DNA of 41,386 nucleotides from NCBI GenBank assembly GCA_018818125.1, contig JAHISQ010000072.1, forward strand, positions 1 to 41,386, given 5' to 3'. A program made the translations under genes and the position numbers. This DNA is from Candidatus Rifleibacteriota bacterium. Lineage in GTDB: Bacteria > Muiribacteriota > Ozemobacteria > Ozemobacterales > Ozemobacteraceae. The notes beneath the pieces were generated by a model. It searched no databases and was not told the origin of the DNA. It was given only the letters and a program-made list of their open reading frames with translations. Shown here piece by piece: positions 1 to 6,702 of the stretch (positions are counted from its first letter, which is position 1; every line of letters begins with the position of its first letter).

Positions 1-732
1 GGTGGCACCGCCCTGCGCATCTTTTATGGTCTCGACCGCTTTTCAGAAGACCTTGCTTTTACTCTGGTTAAGCCTGACAAGTCTTTTCAATTTTCAAAAT
101 ATTTCAGGCCGCTGCGCGACGAACTTGCATCATTTGGCCTTGAAATGACGGTCGAAGAAAAGGTCAAAAGCAACCAGTCGGCAGTCCGGTCGGCTTTCAT
201 CAAGGGTGGCACCCAACTGCATCTAATCAAGATCGCTGCGGTGAAGCCTCCTGTCAGTGGCGTCAATCCTGATGAGCAGCTCCGCATTAAAATTGAGCTT
301 GATACCGATCCCCCGCCCAGTGCCGGAGTCGAGCTTAAATATCAACTGTTGCCCGTGCCCTATTCAGTCAGAATATATGATGCTCCCTCCCTTTTTGCCG
401 GAAAAGTCCATGCACTGCTTTGTCGCAGCTGGGAAAACCGGGTAAAAGGGCGCGATTTTTACGATTACGCCTGGTATCTCTCAAGACGAACGCCATTGAA
501 TATGGCACATCTCGCCGCACGTCTTCGCCAGACCGGTCATCTGGCAAAAAGTGAAGAGCTTGCCGGCAATGATCTGGTAGAAAGACTGTTGGCCCGCTTC
601 CAGCAGGTAGACTTTCAGCAGGCCCGCAAGGATGTTGAGTTGTTCGTAACCAATCCAGCATCATTGGCCCTGTGGTCAGCAGACTTCTTCACCGGAATCA
701 CTCGCGATTTTCTGCAAACAGGTAAGACCTGA
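1..732 (+). CDS. AbiEii/AbiGii-type nucleotidyltransferase toxin (5'-truncated by window edge)
   Basis: The reading frame is open from base 1, so the N-terminus lies outside the window. The first visible residues, GGTALRIFYGLDRFSEDLAF, match the nucleotidyltransferase motif of the AbiEii/AbiGii (DUF1814) family, whose members are toxins of type IV toxin-antitoxin or abortive-infection systems. The conserved block around residues 115-155 (PSLFAGKVHALLCR, then RVKGRDFYDYAWYL) is the typical second family signature. The usual acidic residue two positions after the first Asp (SEDxD) is Ala here (SEDLA), which may weaken metal binding. The partner antitoxin, normally immediately upstream, would be outside the window. 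No clear terminator follows. The family call is firm; whether the protein is active is open. Confidence 0.85.
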   Translation, partial: GGTALRIFYGLDRFSEDLAFTLVKPDKSFQFSKYFRPLRDELASFGLEMTVEEKVKSNQSAVRSAFIKGGTQLHLIKIAAVKPPVSGVNPDEQLRIKIELDTDPPPSAGVELKYQLLPVPYSVRIYDAPSLFAGKVHALLCRSWENRVKGRDFYDYAWYLSRRTPLNMAHLAARLRQTGHLAKSEELAGNDLVERLLARFQQVDFQQARKDVELFVTNPASLALWSADFFTGITRDFLQTGKT

Positions 733-1102
733 TCCCAAACGGAGAAAGAAGTTTCGTTATAGCATATTTTGGCATATCGCGATTCGCGATTCGCGAACCT
801 AAGTCTTAAACAAATGGAAGAGCGTTTCCCGCTTAGAAGAAGACCCCGGAGACCACCATGGAATCAGGAATTTTGCTTTTTCGGGATTGTTAGTGTGTAA
901 CATTTTGTGCCCCGCGATACCGATTTTGCCAATGTGCAAAACAAACCCGATTGACCTTGTACCATATTTCGAGTATGCTGAAGTGGGTTTAATCAGACCG
1001 CCTTGGTTTGTCGCTATCGGTTAGGTTTACTGCGTGGTTTTGTGTCCCGATAGATATGAGTTAAAATCACCTTGGATCAAAGTCTTTAAGGAATTTATTT
1101 GA
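733..1102. other. Intergenic region with GATTCGC tandem repeat and the RRM-gene leader
   Basis: No gene is visible in these 370 bases. At 777-796 the unit GATTCGC is repeated in tandem and flanked by TCGCGA palindromes. The second half carries the promoter and about 117 nt of untranslated leader for the RNA-binding protein gene. Cold-inducible RNA-binding and cold-shock genes in other bacteria often have long leaders, but I see no specific thermosensor structure here. Confidence 0.5.
951..979 (+). promoter_or_regulatory. Predicted sigma70 promoter of the RRM gene
   Basis: TTGACC (951-956) and TATGCT (974-979) are separated by exactly 17 bases. Transcription should start near 986, leaving a leader of about 117 nt before the ATG at 1103. 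The -35 matches consensus at 5 of 6 positions and the -10 at 4 of 6. Confidence 0.55.
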
Positions 1103-1429
1103 ATGAAAATTTACGTTGGTAACCTTCCCTACAGTGCAACCGAAGAACAACTCAAAGCTATGTTTAGCAAGCATGGTGAAGTAGCTACAGCCAATATCAT
1201 CATCGATCGTGATACTGGAAGATCAAAGGGTTTCGGTTTTGTCGAAATGCCCGATGATTCTAAAGGTGGACAGGCTATTCAGGCTCTCAATGAAGTTGCC
1301 ATGGACGGTCGCAACCTTAAGGTTAATGAGGCCCGCCCCAAAGAAGAACGCCCAAGAAACAGCAGTGGCGGCGATCGCGGTGGATATCGTGGTGGCAACG
1401 ACAAAGGCGACAGAAACTCAAGATATTAA
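1103..1429 (+). CDS. RRM-domain RNA-binding protein (bacterial Rbp family)
   Basis: This is a 108-residue protein with one RNA recognition motif. RNP2 is IYVGNL at residues 3-8 and RNP1 is KGFGFVEM at residues 42-49, with the aromatic residues that stack on RNA bases in place. After residue 80 the chain becomes a short Arg/Gly/Asp-rich tail (GGDRGGYRGGNDKGDRNSRY), as in cyanobacterial and other bacterial Rbp proteins, which bind single-stranded RNA and often respond to cold. The ATG is preceded by AAGGA at 1088-1092, ten bases upstream. The gene is monocistronic, with its own promoter at 951-979 and terminator at 1442-1473. Its RNA targets cannot be inferred from the sequence. Confidence 0.93.
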   Translation: MKIYVGNLPYSATEEQLKAMFSKHGEVATANIIIDRDTGRSKGFGFVEMPDDSKGGQAIQALNEVAMDGRNLKVNEARPKEERPRNSSGGDRGGYRGGNDKGDRNSRY

Positions 1430-1441
1430 TAGCCTTTTATC

Positions 1442-1473
1442 AAAGACCGCTGCTTTTTAGCAGCGGTCTTTTT
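1442..1473 (+). terminator. Rho-independent terminator of the RRM gene
   Basis: GACCGCTGC (1445-1453) pairs perfectly with GCAGCGGTC (1460-1468). Flanking AAA/TTT extends the stem and a T-run follows. A group IIC intron end begins six bases downstream, which is the known target preference of that intron class. Confidence 0.93.
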
Positions 1474-1478
1474 CATTG

Positions 1479-1622
1479 GTGCGCCCGGCATGGGCGATAA
1501 CTCGGCGGTGAAAATCCGCCACAGGCTTGGCAGCAGGAACTGTTAGTCAAGGGCAAGGGTGTCCACCGTGAGGTGGAATCTGAAGGAAGCCGTAGGCAAA
1601 CCCTCGGTCCGATGAACAAGGT
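1479..1622 (+). mobile_element. 5' fragment of a group IIC intron (domain I start, truncated)
   Basis: The stretch starts with GTGCGCCCGGCATGGG, the 5' boundary typical of group IIC introns (the Oceanobacillus intron starts GUGUGCCCGGCAUGGG). It continues with the conserved domain I blocks CAAGGGTGTCC, GTGGAATCTGAAGGAAGC, GGCAAACC and CGGTCCGATGAACAAG, in the same order as in intact IIC introns. Similarity stops near 1622. No reverse transcriptase ORF, domain V or 3' end follows, so this is a dead remnant. Its 5' end lies six bases after a terminator T-run, which matches how IIC introns choose targets. Intron identity is recalled from known IIC sequences, not searched. Confidence 0.85.
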
Positions 1623-1824
1623 AATAGGGCTTGCCGAAACCTTTAAAGTTGGAAAGCTCGCCGTTTATTCATCTCAATCCCTCGTAATTGCCGTTGTTGC
1701 TGCCGCCATAAGCATAGCTGCCTCACGTCAGCTCAAAGAGTCAATTTTTCTAAGACTTACTAAAATAGCTTCTTTGGTAATGATCGGATGGATACTCATT
1801 GAAATGACTATGCGATACAGATAA
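1612..1824 (+). CDS. Small membrane ORF or gene fragment behind the intron remnant
   Basis: The 70-residue frame has two hydrophobic segments, roughly residues 24-38 (SLVIAVVAAAISIAA) and 50-62 (ASLVMIGWILIEM), and ends in basic residues. Its ATG lies inside the intron remnant and has no convincing ribosome binding site. The hydrophobic part begins only after the intron similarity ends. The best reading is either the 3' end of a membrane-protein gene joined to the intron by deletion, or a chance small ORF. I do not recognise a family. Confidence 0.25.
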   Translation: MNKVIGLAETFKVGKLAVYSSQSLVIAVVAAAISIAASRQLKESIFLRLTKIASLVMIGWILIEMTMRYR

Positions 1825-1899
1825 ACAAAAATCGCCAGCACTGACTATTGAATAAATTTTAGCTATTCTTCAAATTAGACTGTAATTTTCTCGGCCTGT

Positions 1900-1930
1900 C
1901 CGGTTCTCACCGCTTTGCTTCAAGAACCGG
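1900..1930. other. Hairpin in the intergenic region upstream of hicA
   Basis: CCGGTTCT (1900-1907) pairs perfectly with AGAACCGG (1923-1930) around a 15-nt loop. No T-run follows, so it is not a standard terminator. It could end the small ORF's transcript or be a remnant of the mobile element region. Confidence 0.4.
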
Positions 1931-1993
1931 CCGGATAATTCTGGAACAGGTGGCCGAATTAATCAGATACGCATCAGATTGGGAGGGATTTTG

Positions 1994-2011
1994 TTGGCTA
2001 AGTGCTAGCAA
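1994..2011. promoter_or_regulatory. hicAB operator: Candidate operator upstream of the hicAB promoter
   Basis: TTGGCTA and TAGCAA form an imperfect inverted repeat eight bases upstream of the -35 hexamer. HicB antitoxins usually bind inverted repeats near their own promoter, so this is a candidate autoregulatory site. The assignment rests on position and symmetry only. Confidence 0.3.
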
Positions 2012-2018
2012 AAAATGC

Positions 2019-2047
2019 TTGCGTTTTCAGTGGAATGCGGGTATATT
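2019..2047 (+). promoter_or_regulatory. Predicted hicAB promoter, leaderless geometry
   Basis: TTGCGT (2019-2024) and TATATT (2042-2047) have a 17-base spacer. The hicA ATG at 2054 lies only six bases after the -10, so the transcript should start at or next to the ATG. No ribosome binding site is present in between. Confidence 0.55.
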
Positions 2048-2053
2048 TAAAGT

Positions 2054-2308
2054 ATGAACAGCAGGCACCAGAAGACGTTAGAGACGATATTTGCGACGCC
2101 GACAAAAACTAATATCGAGTTTGGCGCCATCGAGAAACTGTTTGTCGCACTCGGCGGGGTCGTTCTAGAGGGTCGTGGTTCTCGTGTCCGGTTTGCTTTT
2201 GGCGACAAGATCGTCAGTTTTCATCGGCCACACCCGCAAAAGGAAGCCAAACCTTACCAGGTGGAGGCGGCGCGGGAGTTTCTGGAAAGGATGGGATTCA
2301 AACCATGA
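2054..2308 (+). CDS. hicA: HicA family toxin
   Basis: This is an 84-residue HicA-type mRNA interferase of the double-stranded RNA-binding-fold family. The conserved features of the longer hicA subgroup are visible: the N-terminal segment KTLETIFATPT, the core GGVVLEGRGSRVRFAF, and FHRPHPQKEAKPYQVEAAREF near the C-terminus. This subgroup has GSR where classical HicA has the catalytic GSH, and the likely catalytic His is then in the FHRPH motif; that is inference. It overlaps hicB by four bases (ATGA), so the two are translationally coupled, with toxin first as is usual for hicAB. The start lacks a Shine-Dalgarno sequence and is predicted to be leaderless. Confidence 0.93.
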   Translation: MNSRHQKTLETIFATPTKTNIEFGAIEKLFVALGGVVLEGRGSRVRFAFGDKIVSFHRPHPQKEAKPYQVEAAREFLERMGFKP

Positions 2309-2640
2309 ATAATCTGCTGGTTTATAAAGGGTTTTCAGCACGTGTTGAATTCGATGCCCGCGATAACATTTTCTTCGGGCGTATTTTAGGCATTGAGGAT
2401 ATGGTTACGTTTCATGGAGAGAGTGTTTCAGAGCTTACAGAAGCTTTTAAGGAAGCAGTAATTGACTACCTGGATGCCTGTAAAAAGCTGGGCAAGAAGC
2501 CGCAAAAGCCGTTTTCAGGAAAGCTGATGTTCCGGGTTCCGCCGGAAGTTCATGCGGCGGTTACAATTGCAGCTAAAGCCAGCGGGAAAAGTTTGAATCA
2601 GTGGGCAATTGAAGTTCTGGATAACGCGGCACATAGTTGA
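2305..2640 (+). CDS. hicB: HicB family antitoxin
   Basis: This is a 111-residue antitoxin. The N-terminal half (residues 1-60) is the partial RNase H-like HicB fold, with VEFDARDNIFFGRILGIEDMV and the following FHGESVSELTEAFKEAVIDY. The C-terminal part, around residues 76-108 (FRVPPEVHAAVTIAAKASGKSLNQWAIEVL), is a ribbon-helix-helix DNA-binding domain that should autoregulate the operon. It is translated from an ATG overlapping the hicA stop. Together with hicA it forms a complete type II toxin-antitoxin module. Confidence 0.94.
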   Translation: MNNLLVYKGFSARVEFDARDNIFFGRILGIEDMVTFHGESVSELTEAFKEAVIDYLDACKKLGKKPQKPFSGKLMFRVPPEVHAAVTIAAKASGKSLNQWAIEVLDNAAHS

Positions 2641-2988
2641 TACTGGTATTTCAAGAACCAGGTGGCGCAGACGTATAAATTTATGTATGTTAGCATTCAG
2701 CGGCTGTGCCTTCGCTAGATGAATGGTTAGTCTGATGCGATACGTAGCGCAGCGGAAAAACAGACGGCAGCTACATGTAGAGTTTGACTTTTCCGCAGCG
2801 GAGATGTGTCCTATTCTTGAAGAGAAAGACTGGTTCAGGATTTGAACCAGGTCGATGAAACCCGGATGGTATAGATTTGGGTATAGAAAATGAGTGATTA
2901 TTTTAAAAATCCCTTGTTTTAAAGGGTTTGAGTGGCGTAGTCCCTCCTTGGGAGCTCAGAATCGGTTCAACAAGGATCGATAAAGTTT

Positions 2989-3017
2989 AAAAGACCCGCT
3001 GAAAAAGCGGGTCTTTT
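2989..3017. terminator. Bidirectional rho-independent terminator
   Basis: AAAAGACCCGCT (2989-3000) pairs perfectly with AGCGGGTCTTTT (3006-3017) around a 5-nt loop. The A- and T-runs at the stem ends make it functional in either direction. No annotated gene reads directly into it, which is why a short untranslated transcript is possible here. Confidence 0.85.
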
Positions 3018-3289
3018 GCTTTCTTATGTGGCAACGGAAAACCTTCTCTGTCACGCGTCTGACTCTTCCGTCGAAAGTTGCGTGGGCGTCTAGATGAAGT
3101 TTTCTAAAAATTACTGCACGAAGGGTAAGTCGGCCCGCGGGTTTGGCACCGATCGCCTCCACAGTGTGCGAATCCTCGTCCAAGACGAGGACTTTTCGCT
3201 CTTAGCAGGCGCTAACTGATTATTTGTTGAGAAAGTCGGTAGTAGGAATTCACTCGCTGTCTTCAAAAAGTAAATCTGTAATAAAATGC

Positions 3290-3318
3290 TTGCACAACCT
3301 CAAAAAACAGTGGACTAT
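3290..3318 (+). promoter_or_regulatory. Weak candidate promoter of the Dlt-like operon
   Basis: TTGCAC (3290-3295) and GACTAT (3313-3318) are 17 bases apart. The start would fall around 3325, next to the GTG at 3327, which again suggests a leaderless mRNA. The segment AAAATGCTTGC at 3283-3293 is identical to 2012-2022 at the hicAB promoter, and CAGTGGA follows in both. The -10 is poor, so confidence is limited. Confidence 0.35.
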
Positions 3319-3320
3319 TC

Positions 3321-4895
3321 TTGCCTGTGTCAGTAGAACAAAAACACATAGGTACTCTCCAACAAATTTGTAGAAGCGTTTTTTCCAATTCTGCTTCTGC
3401 TATTGTTCTGCAGCTTGATGAACTTGAAGAAGAACTTAGTTATGCCGATGCTGAAGACCTGGTTTGTGCCATTGAAAAGCGCTTGTTTCAGGATGGCGCT
3501 GCTGCGGGAGACAGGATTTGCTCAATTGCCCCATTGAATCTTGAAGCAATTTTACTTGCCTGGGCATGTTTCAGACTTGGTATGGTATTTGTTCCTTTAG
3601 ATCATACCTGGCCTGAAGATATGCTTAACTTTGTTATTGATGAAACCGAACCCAGAATTGTTTTTGTTCTTTCCAGTGTCAGCGTAAGAAGTGGCGTGAC
3701 TGTAGTAGTTTATGATGAAACTTCGGCGCAATCTCAACGTTTAACTTTCGCAGAGTGGCTGCATAATGGATATCCCTTCGTTTGCCCATCTGCCGATGAG
3801 CTTAATGAGAGCGATGCTGCAGTGATTTTATACACATCAGGATCAACAGGACGGCCCAAAGGAGTGGTGCTTTCGCAAGGCAGTTTAATTCGCAGCGGAC
3901 TACTGGTGGTCGAATTATTTGAATGGAGCAGCAAAGATGTTTTTCTGAACCTTGGCGACCTGCACTCTATGAGTGGTCTGCGCAACACCTGCATCGCCCC
4001 GCTTATTGCAGGTTGCCGTGCTGTTATAGCATCAGAAAAGTGTCGCAGTGAGATACTATTGCTGCCCGAAACCATTAAGCGTAATGGCTGTACATTTGTT
4101 GGAGTTTCGCCAGTTGTGATCAGGCAACTTAATATGTCGGCTTCACGTTTTTCACTGGATTCTTTTGCCTCGCTCCGGGCAATGTTATGTACCGGCGGCT
4201 TTCTGGCTCCAGAACAGGTACGATTGTTTTTCAATAACTTTGGGCGTCCAGTTCTTAATTATTATGGTTTGACTGAGACCACAGGCCTTTGCGCTGGTCA
4301 TAGCTTTGCTACTTTTGATCCGGATGAAATCAGTATTGGCAAAGAAGCCGGGGCAATCATGCAAATTGTCGATCACAACGATAGCCAGCTGCCTGATAAC
4401 GAGGTGGGGCACTTGCGGATTAAAGGGCCAAATTTGATGCTTGGTTATTTTAAACAGCTACCGCTGCAGGATGAGGTTCTCAAGAACGGCTGGTATTACA
4501 CCGGTGATTTAGCTCAAAGACGCCCTGACGGGCATTTCATTCTTCGGGGTCGCACTCGCAATATTATTAAAAATATTTACACTGACTTGATCTGCCTGGA
4601 AGAGGTTGAACTGGCTTTAGAGAGTCATCCGACAGTCCTGGAAGTCGGTATTCACACCTACCAGTCTGAGTTTGATGATGAGAGGATGGCAGCGTTGATA
4701 GTTCTTAAGGAGTCCGCAAGACAGCGGCCATCGAAAATACTGGCTGAAGAATTGCGGCAGTTTTTACATAAGGCGATCGGGAAAAGGCGAGTTCCGCATC
4801 GATTCTATTTTATTGACAAGCTTGTAAGAAACTCACAAGGAAAATTGTTGCGAGACAAACTGGGGGAGTTGATTGATGATAGCTATATGGCCTGA
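3321..4895 (+). CDS. ANL-family adenylating ligase (DltA-like), first gene of envelope acylation operon
   Basis: This 524-residue protein belongs to the acyl-CoA synthetase / NRPS adenylation / DltA superfamily and should activate a carboxylic or amino acid as an acyl-adenylate for thioester transfer. The phosphate loop YTSGSTGRPKGV is at residues 171-182 with its Lys180. NYYGLTETTG and GWYYTGDLAQRRPDGHF are the A5 and A7 motifs, GRTRNIIKN is the A8 hinge, and the C-terminal catalytic Lys is probably K508 (SQGKLLRD). There is no carrier domain. The frame opens with TTG at 3321 and a GTG at 3327 fits the promoter better; neither has a ribosome binding site. Its 3' end overlaps the next gene by 23 bases. 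The substrate cannot be read from the sequence. Confidence 0.88.
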   Translation: MPVSVEQKHIGTLQQICRSVFSNSASAIVLQLDELEEELSYADAEDLVCAIEKRLFQDGAAAGDRICSIAPLNLEAILLAWACFRLGMVFVPLDHTWPEDMLNFVIDETEPRIVFVLSSVSVRSGVTVVVYDETSAQSQRLTFAEWLHNGYPFVCPSADELNESDAAVILYTSGSTGRPKGVVLSQGSLIRSGLLVVELFEWSSKDVFLNLGDLHSMSGLRNTCIAPLIAGCRAVIASEKCRSEILLLPETIKRNGCTFVGVSPVVIRQLNMSASRFSLDSFASLRAMLCTGGFLAPEQVRLFFNNFGRPVLNYYGLTETTGLCAGHSFATFDPDEISIGKEAGAIMQIVDHNDSQLPDNEVGHLRIKGPNLMLGYFKQLPLQDEVLKNGWYYTGDLAQRRPDGHFILRGRTRNIIKNIYTDLICLEEVELALESHPTVLEVGIHTYQSEFDDERMAALIVLKESARQRPSKILAEELRQFLHKAIGKRRVPHRFYFIDKLVRNSQGKLLRDKLGELIDDSYMA

Positions 4896-6702
4896 AAATA
4901 TGATTGAAGCTTTTGACGCTGCAGAACAAAAGTTTGCTGCAAAAGAATTTGCGGTCGCTGAACAATCAATTGGATATTCCGAGTTATGTAAAAATGTGCG
5001 CCGATTAGCAGCAATTTTTCAGCAGCGGGGCGTCAAGCAAGGCGATAGTGTTGTGTTTTCAACTCAGGATGACATGCTTGCTTCAACAATTTTTATTGCA
5101 CTATTGCGCTGTGGAATTACTGCCATTTTTCTTGATTCAGAAACAAGATCTTTGCGGGCAAACCATTTGATTAATCTGGTAAAACCGGAACTTGTAATTC
5201 TGGATGAGTCAATTGCCGAATCATGGCAGATTGCAGGCAAAGACAAAATTATTCCAATCCGGAAAACGAAAAAATCTATACTTAACTTGTTGTTGCGCCG
5301 AAAAACTCAAGACGGTTCACTGGGCGGTCTCATGGAAAACGCCAGTATGGCTGAGTTGCCAGCGCATATTGACGCGTCGCTTGTTGCTTATGTGCTCTTC
5401 ACTTCTGGAACGACATCAGATCCCCAGGGAGTTTGTATAACTCACAGGGCCTTATTTAGTCATCTTAAGACGCTTAGTCGTGTCTATGGTTTGACCCCGG
5501 AAAGTAAAATTCTTAATACTCTCATGCTTTCACATGCAGATGGAATTATTCAGGGACCGGTTCTTGCCTTTTATAATGCAGCCTGCTGGTTTCGACCCTT
5601 CAGGTTTCGGGTAAAGCATATTGAAGATATTCTTGATACCATTTATCGCGAAAGAATCACTCATTTTATTGCGGTTCCAACAATATTGTCACTGCTTTGC
5701 CAATTGGGAAATTGTGCCAACAACAGCTTTGATAATGGCGCGTTTGCTATGACCGTATCCTGCGGCGCTCAACTTGAAGTTGCGCTCTGGGCCGAATTTG
5801 AAAAGAAATTCAACAACAGGATTGTCAATGTTTATGGTCTGACTGAAACTGTTGCCGGTGGCATTTTTGCGGGGCCTGACGACGTATCTCACCAGATGGG
5901 AACAATTGGAAAACCTGTTGATTGTGAAGTTAGAATTGTTGATGAGAATGGTCGTGATAAGGCTCCTGGCGAACAGGGTGAATTACTTGTTAAGAGTGAT
6001 TCTTTAACTATTGGTTATTTTAAGGCTCCAGAGGCTACCAGAGGGATTCTTAAAGATGGCTGGCTTTATACTGGTGATATTGCCGCTCAGACTGAAGAAG
6101 GTTGCTACAAAATTCTCGGGCGCAGGAAAGCAATAGTTATTTCAGGCGGAATAAATATTCATCCTGGTGAAGTAAACGAAGTTTTGCTGACGCATCCTTC
6201 TGTTGCGGAGAGCGAAACTCTTGGCGAGCCTGATCCCGTCTGGGGTGAACATGTAGTTTCTGCTGTTTCTCTGAAAGCCGCCGGATCGGTTTCTGAAGTT
6301 GATCTAATCAGTTATTGCCGAACCCATCTGGAAGAAAAAAAGGTTCCCCTTGCCATCTATATTCTTGATTCTTTGCCCAGGGGACGCTCTGGAAAGGTGC
6401 AGATTGAGGCTCTAAAAGCAGCAATCTGCGAACTTAAGCGACCCGAACAGATGAAGTTGTCTTCTGCTGAAGCTACGATTCTAGAGGTGGCAGCTACGTG
6501 TCTCAAGAAGGATGTAAAAAGTCTTTCTCTCGATTCTTCGGAAGAAGATCTTCCTGAGTGGGATTCTTTAGCACATTTAATACTGGTGGCCGAGGTAGAA
6601 AGAATTTTTTCTATTAAGCTATCACCCGCTGAAGTCATAAGAATCAAAAGTCTTCGTGACTTGTTGACATTATGCACCAGAAAAGCAGAGGATATGCCTT
6701 GA
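4873..6702 (+). CDS. ANL adenylating ligase fused to a C-terminal acyl/peptidyl carrier domain (DltA-DltC-like)
   Basis: This 609-residue protein has an adenylation domain at about residues 10-525 and a phosphopantetheine carrier domain at about 535-605. The carrier attachment site is LPEWDSLAHL with Ser565. In the adenylation domain the phosphate loop reads FTSGTTSDPQGV, so the usual lysine is Gln185, while NVYGLTETVAGG, GWLYTGDIA, GRRKAIVISGG and the catalytic Lys508 (GRSGKVQIEAL) are present. The fusion puts the DltA and DltC roles on one chain, so the activated group would be loaded in cis and offered to the MBOAT protein. A GGGGGAG ribosome binding site lies inside the end of the preceding gene. 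The Gln at the P-loop position is unusual and may slow or specialise adenylation. Confidence 0.9.
   Translation: MMIAIWPENMIEAFDAAEQKFAAKEFAVAEQSIGYSELCKNVRRLAAIFQQRGVKQGDSVVFSTQDDMLASTIFIALLRCGITAIFLDSETRSLRANHLINLVKPELVILDESIAESWQIAGKDKIIPIRKTKKSILNLLLRRKTQDGSLGGLMENASMAELPAHIDASLVAYVLFTSGTTSDPQGVCITHRALFSHLKTLSRVYGLTPESKILNTLMLSHADGIIQGPVLAFYNAACWFRPFRFRVKHIEDILDTIYRERITHFIAVPTILSLLCQLGNCANNSFDNGAFAMTVSCGAQLEVALWAEFEKKFNNRIVNVYGLTETVAGGIFAGPDDVSHQMGTIGKPVDCEVRIVDENGRDKAPGEQGELLVKSDSLTIGYFKAPEATRGILKDGWLYTGDIAAQTEEGCYKILGRRKAIVISGGINIHPGEVNEVLLTHPSVAESETLGEPDPVWGEHVVSAVSLKAAGSVSEVDLISYCRTHLEEKKVPLAIYILDSLPRGRSGKVQIEALKAAICELKRPEQMKLSSAEATILEVAATCLKKDVKSLSLDSSEEDLPEWDSLAHLILVAEVERIFSIKLSPAEVIRIKSLRDLLTLCTRKAEDMP

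Larger units (their letters stand above)
2641..3320. other. Long non-coding stretch with several hairpins
   Basis: I see no convincing gene in 680 bases. A reverse-strand frame at 2956-3183 runs through a terminator hairpin and is rejected. Two similar elements occur: 2642-2662 (ACTGGT, then CCAGGT) and 2829-2851, where CTGGTTCA pairs with TGAACCAG around a 5-nt loop. An imperfect palindrome, TGCGATACGTAGCGCA, lies at 2736-2751. Three small hairpins at about 2910-2980 followed by the terminator at 2989-3017 could be the end of a small RNA, but no matching promoter was found. Confidence 0.35.

Noticed and set aside
1479..1622. Riboswitch (cobalamin-like) interpretation of the conserved structured RNA
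   Set aside because: The sequence blocks match group IIC intron domain I in order and the 5' boundary, and no cobalamin box is present.
1890..1935. Possible group II intron domain V near the hairpin at 1900-1930
   Set aside because: The hairpin lacks the AGC triad and bulge of domain V on either strand; it is only a simple stem.
2956..3183. Minus-strand frame of 75 codons
   Set aside because: It runs straight through a perfect terminator hairpin (2989-3017) and has no ribosome binding site.
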